This document shows positions 61,392 to 64,000 of a stretch of 64,000 nucleotides of DNA, one piece after another (the first letter of the stretch is position 1; every line of letters begins with the position of its first letter). Under the pieces are notes generated by a model, which ran no database searches, had not been told where the DNA came from, and saw only the letters and a list, made by a program, of their open reading frames with translations. A program made the translations under genes and the position numbers. The DNA is from Byssochlamys sp. IMV 00236 (taxonomy: Eukaryota; Ascomycota; Eurotiomycetes; Eurotiales; Thermoascaceae): contig MSJH02000029.1 in the NCBI GenBank assembly GCA_001931875.2, positions 1-64,000 on the forward strand, given 5' to 3'.

Positions 61392-63830
61392 CCTGCTACT
61401 AATAATATTAATATAGAGATATTTAATAGGTGCTATAACTCTAAACATAGGCCTTTATAAGACTTACCTTATAATTTTAGCCTATTAACAGATAATATAA
61501 AATAAAAGATCTTTAACTCTTATAATAGTAATGCTAAAAAGAAGATTATATATTAAGCAGAGCAAATTGCTTTAATTAATATAACTAAGAATTTAATATT
61601 ACTCTATTAGAGATCTGGCAATATAATAGGGAAATAGAGCTTTAAGCAGCTTAAGATTAACTAATTAAGTAATAATATCTTATTTAGAAATATTTATAGC
61701 AATAATAGATAAAGTAATATAGACTTATTTATTAAAAGGGGATACTATAGGGCATATTAAATATCTTTACTCTTTAAAGATTATAATATTATAAAAGCAG
61801 CTACCTTTTAAAGTCTTTATAATAAAATATTTATTATCTTTATTTATAAAGATCTTAAATCTCTAGCTCTTTAATAAAGCAAATAATAAGATATTATTAT
61901 TAGCTCTTAGAGTATAATAAATATCTAAAATAAATAGTAAAATATTATTAAATTATACTAGAATAATACTAGTTTTTTAAGATAATAGTTATTTTCTATA
62001 AATATTCTTAAAGTAAGCTATAAAGATCTTTATAGGTTTAAATATTAAGAATACTTCTCTTTAAATAATAAGGTAGATATCTAAGCTAGTATTTAATATT
62101 TAATTCCCCTTTATATAATATATAGGCAATACTCTTAGTATAGCGAAGATACTATTAACTTAATAAACTATAAATTAAACTAGGGGATTAAGACTTAATA
62201 ATATTATAGATTTAGAGATTATATTATCTTAATTCTATAATAAATATAGTTTAAGATATATTATCTAGCATTTATCTGTAATATAGCCTATTTTATTACA
62301 GATACTATATAGCTTTTATAAAGCTCTAAGTCTTAAATCTATAAATTTTATAATAGGCCTTAATATTGCTAGAGTATTTTAAGCTATTAGTCTTTATATA
62401 GATCTAATATTAGTAATAGCCTTCTTATATTAGGTAAAATCCTTTAATATCTCTCTTATATCTAGATTTTTAATATTTAGATATTTAATAGTACTAGTAA
62501 TATAGAACTACTTAAAGTAATTATTTATCTAGTTAGGCTCCTATTTAATAATAAAATTCAGGAATTAATTATAAAAGAGATCCTCTAGTATAATATTAAG
62601 ACCTTAAAGCTTTATAAAAATATACTCTATCTTTATATAGGTAGAGGTAGGTAAGGTTAATATAAGGAGGTTAATAAGCTCTATAAATTCTTAATAGAGC
62701 TCTACTTAATATATAGATCTAGTAATGCTAAATTACTTATTTAGCTCTAGCTAAATATTAATAATTATAAGCTAATCTAAAAATTAAATAATCTTAAGGA
62801 TTCTAGGGTTTAATAATATTATAATTTAATTCCTTATAATAAATTAAATAGTCTTTTATTACTAATTATTTCTTTTAAGTAAAATACTTTAGTTAAGGAT
62901 ATTAAAATCTTTAATATTAAGATTACTAATAATAAGCTTAAACTGCTAGCTTTAATTCTAAAAATTACTACTATTTAATTATAGCTAAGATATCTTTAGC
63001 TATTTAAATATATTATTAATTTATTTATATAATAGATTAACTTTAATACTGCAATATTTCTCTTATTACTATAGCGGGGGCTAATTTAATAGAATAATAG
63101 GGTTTGCTACTAGTATTAACTGCAATATTAATTATTAATAGCCTTAGGTATTTAATTATAAAAATAAATCTTAATATATATCTAATATAATAGGATAAAT
63201 ATTATTAAGTTTTTATTCTATAAGTTAGTATAGTATCTTTTATAGAGAAATATATAATAAAGAAATAGTTTTATAAACTAACTTTATTAGAGTATTATAG
63301 AAAATTTCTATATAAATCTCCTTTAGCTATATAAATACTATCCTAATCTCTTCTTATAATTATTTATTAGAAATAAGGTTTATAGGCTCTATAAAAAGGA
63401 TTAATTTACTTAATAGAGGGTTAGCTATTTATTATAATATTAGAATAATTAAGAATTTTTTAAATATAGCTGCCTACATATATATAATAGGTATTAAACT
63501 ATAATTTAGATTTAATTAGATAATTAATAGAGCTTTTTTAGATATAATACAGCATCTAAAATAGTAGTACTATTATACTATATTAGACTATAATAAGTAA
63601 CTAAATATACTTATCTTTAAGCTAATACTTTTAGTAATTAGGGCTTTTTAGGGATTTATTAAAAAAAAATTTTTATAGGTTAATAAAATATTAAAACTAG
63701 GCATATTTTAAAGCTATAAAAGCTTAAAATAAATAATTAGAACCTAAGGAATTTAATAAGATAATTAAAATATTAATTCAATAGGTAACCAGCTTATAGC
63801 TTAAGAGATAAAAATAAGGGCAATATAACC
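61392..63830 (-). pseudogene. Decayed gag/5' pol of element I
   Basis: RIP-degraded minus-strand sequence between the solo LTR and the 5' LTR, the expected place of gag, protease and integrase finger. No motif was read with confidence. The bases next to the 5' LTR (minus strand ggttatattgccc) are the probable primer-binding site. Confidence 0.5.
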
Positions 63831-63958
63831 TAAAGGAAGCGGGAGAAAGCTTGCTTAATTGGATCTAGGAGCTAGGCGAAGCCTATATGGGCTCGCTAGG
63901 TCACGTGATCGCTAGGGAGCAGGGCGCCGAAAGGGGCAGCCGGAGGGGGCCTTCAACA
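63831..63958 (-). repeat. 5' LTR of element I
   Basis: 128 bp, ending at 63958 before ataat. It retains cacgtgatcgc where the left copy has catgtgatcgc. Confidence 0.95.
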
Positions 63959-63963
63959 ATAAT

Positions 63964-64000
63964 CAGTCTAAAACGGAGGCTGCCCGGTTGGCGATCGCTG
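63964..64000. other. Start of a third normal-composition region
   Basis: G+C-rich, unique sequence right of element I's target duplication. Too short to assign. Confidence 0.5.

Larger units (their letters stand above)
58323..63958 (-). mobile_element. Complete Ty1/copia element I, minus strand (5.6 kb)
   Basis: The two 128-bp LTRs (58323-58450 and 63831-63958) run from TGAAGGAAGC to CCTTCAACA and are flanked by the exact 5-bp duplication ataat (58318-58322 and 63959-63963). The minus strand carries, from right to left, gag, integrase, RT and RNase H, the copia order. A purine run (tgagggtagg on the minus strand) adjoins the left LTR. The interior is heavily RIP-mutated and the LTRs little. 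A foreign solo LTR (61050-61391) interrupts the integrase. Confidence 0.95.

Overview
The window looks like a filamentous ascomycete (Pezizomycotina) chromosome with strong repeat-induced point mutation (RIP). About 58 kb is extremely A+T-rich, full of TAA/TAG stops and TA dinucleotides, with CpA/TpG depleted. That is what C-to-T change in a CpA context on both strands produces. Two gene islands of ordinary composition lie inside it (about 20.6-23.3 kb and 55.1-58.3 kb), and a third begins at the right edge (63,964). The RIP state, a 52-nt intron with GT/AG ends and the protein families all fit a fungus. I cannot name the species.

The A+T-rich part is not featureless. Reading TAA/TAG as former CAA/CAG/TGG codons and pairing terminal repeats resolves it into transposons. 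From left to right: (A) a complete Ty3/gypsy element, 354-8719, with 187-bp LTRs and TSD ctatt; (E) a minus-strand Ty1/copia fragment, 8932-11515, carrying a 520-bp Mutator-like MITE with a 9-bp TSD; a 6.5-kb element with matching MITE-like ends, 11516-18059; (D) a plus-strand copia 3' fragment, 18060-18964; and an LTR remnant at about 19 kb. The first gene island follows. Then comes a nested block, 24.1-48.3 kb: a plus-strand gypsy element (G, 25228-48260) split by a 455-bp mariner-type MITE, by a truncated minus-strand gypsy element (C, itself holding a probable DNA transposon) and by a second, very large gypsy element of the same family as C (B, 34.6-45.3 kb), whose 3' LTR holds a hAT-like MITE. 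A minus-strand gypsy element (F, 48729-54846) is next. After the second gene island lies a minus-strand copia element (I, 58323-63958) with 128-bp LTRs, TSD ataat and a foreign solo LTR in its integrase.

Only two intact protein-coding genes are supported. One is a 387-aa coiled-coil protein of a fungal family of unknown function (20766-21929, minus). The other is a 640-aa protein (55590-57512, minus) joining a flavoprotein (PPC-decarboxylase/Hal3-like) domain that lacks the usual catalytic residues to an F-box-like segment and ankyrin-like VLEWW repeats. Upstream of the 387-aa gene is a broken gene (22392 to about 23240, remnants to about 23.7 kb) with a recognisable intron, an apparent single-base frameshift and RIP damage rising towards its 5' end.

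The most unusual signals are: (1) a palindromic motif (ancestral form about AGCATATGCT) recurring roughly 20 times through the 6.5-kb element, in several reading frames; (2) copia arms in opposite orientation, with non-matching flanks, around that element; (3) long extra 3' reading frames after integrase in gypsy elements A and B; (4) the flavoprotein/F-box/ankyrin fusion; (5) a gag zinc knuckle whose four metal ligands all read as tyrosine, as RIP predicts.
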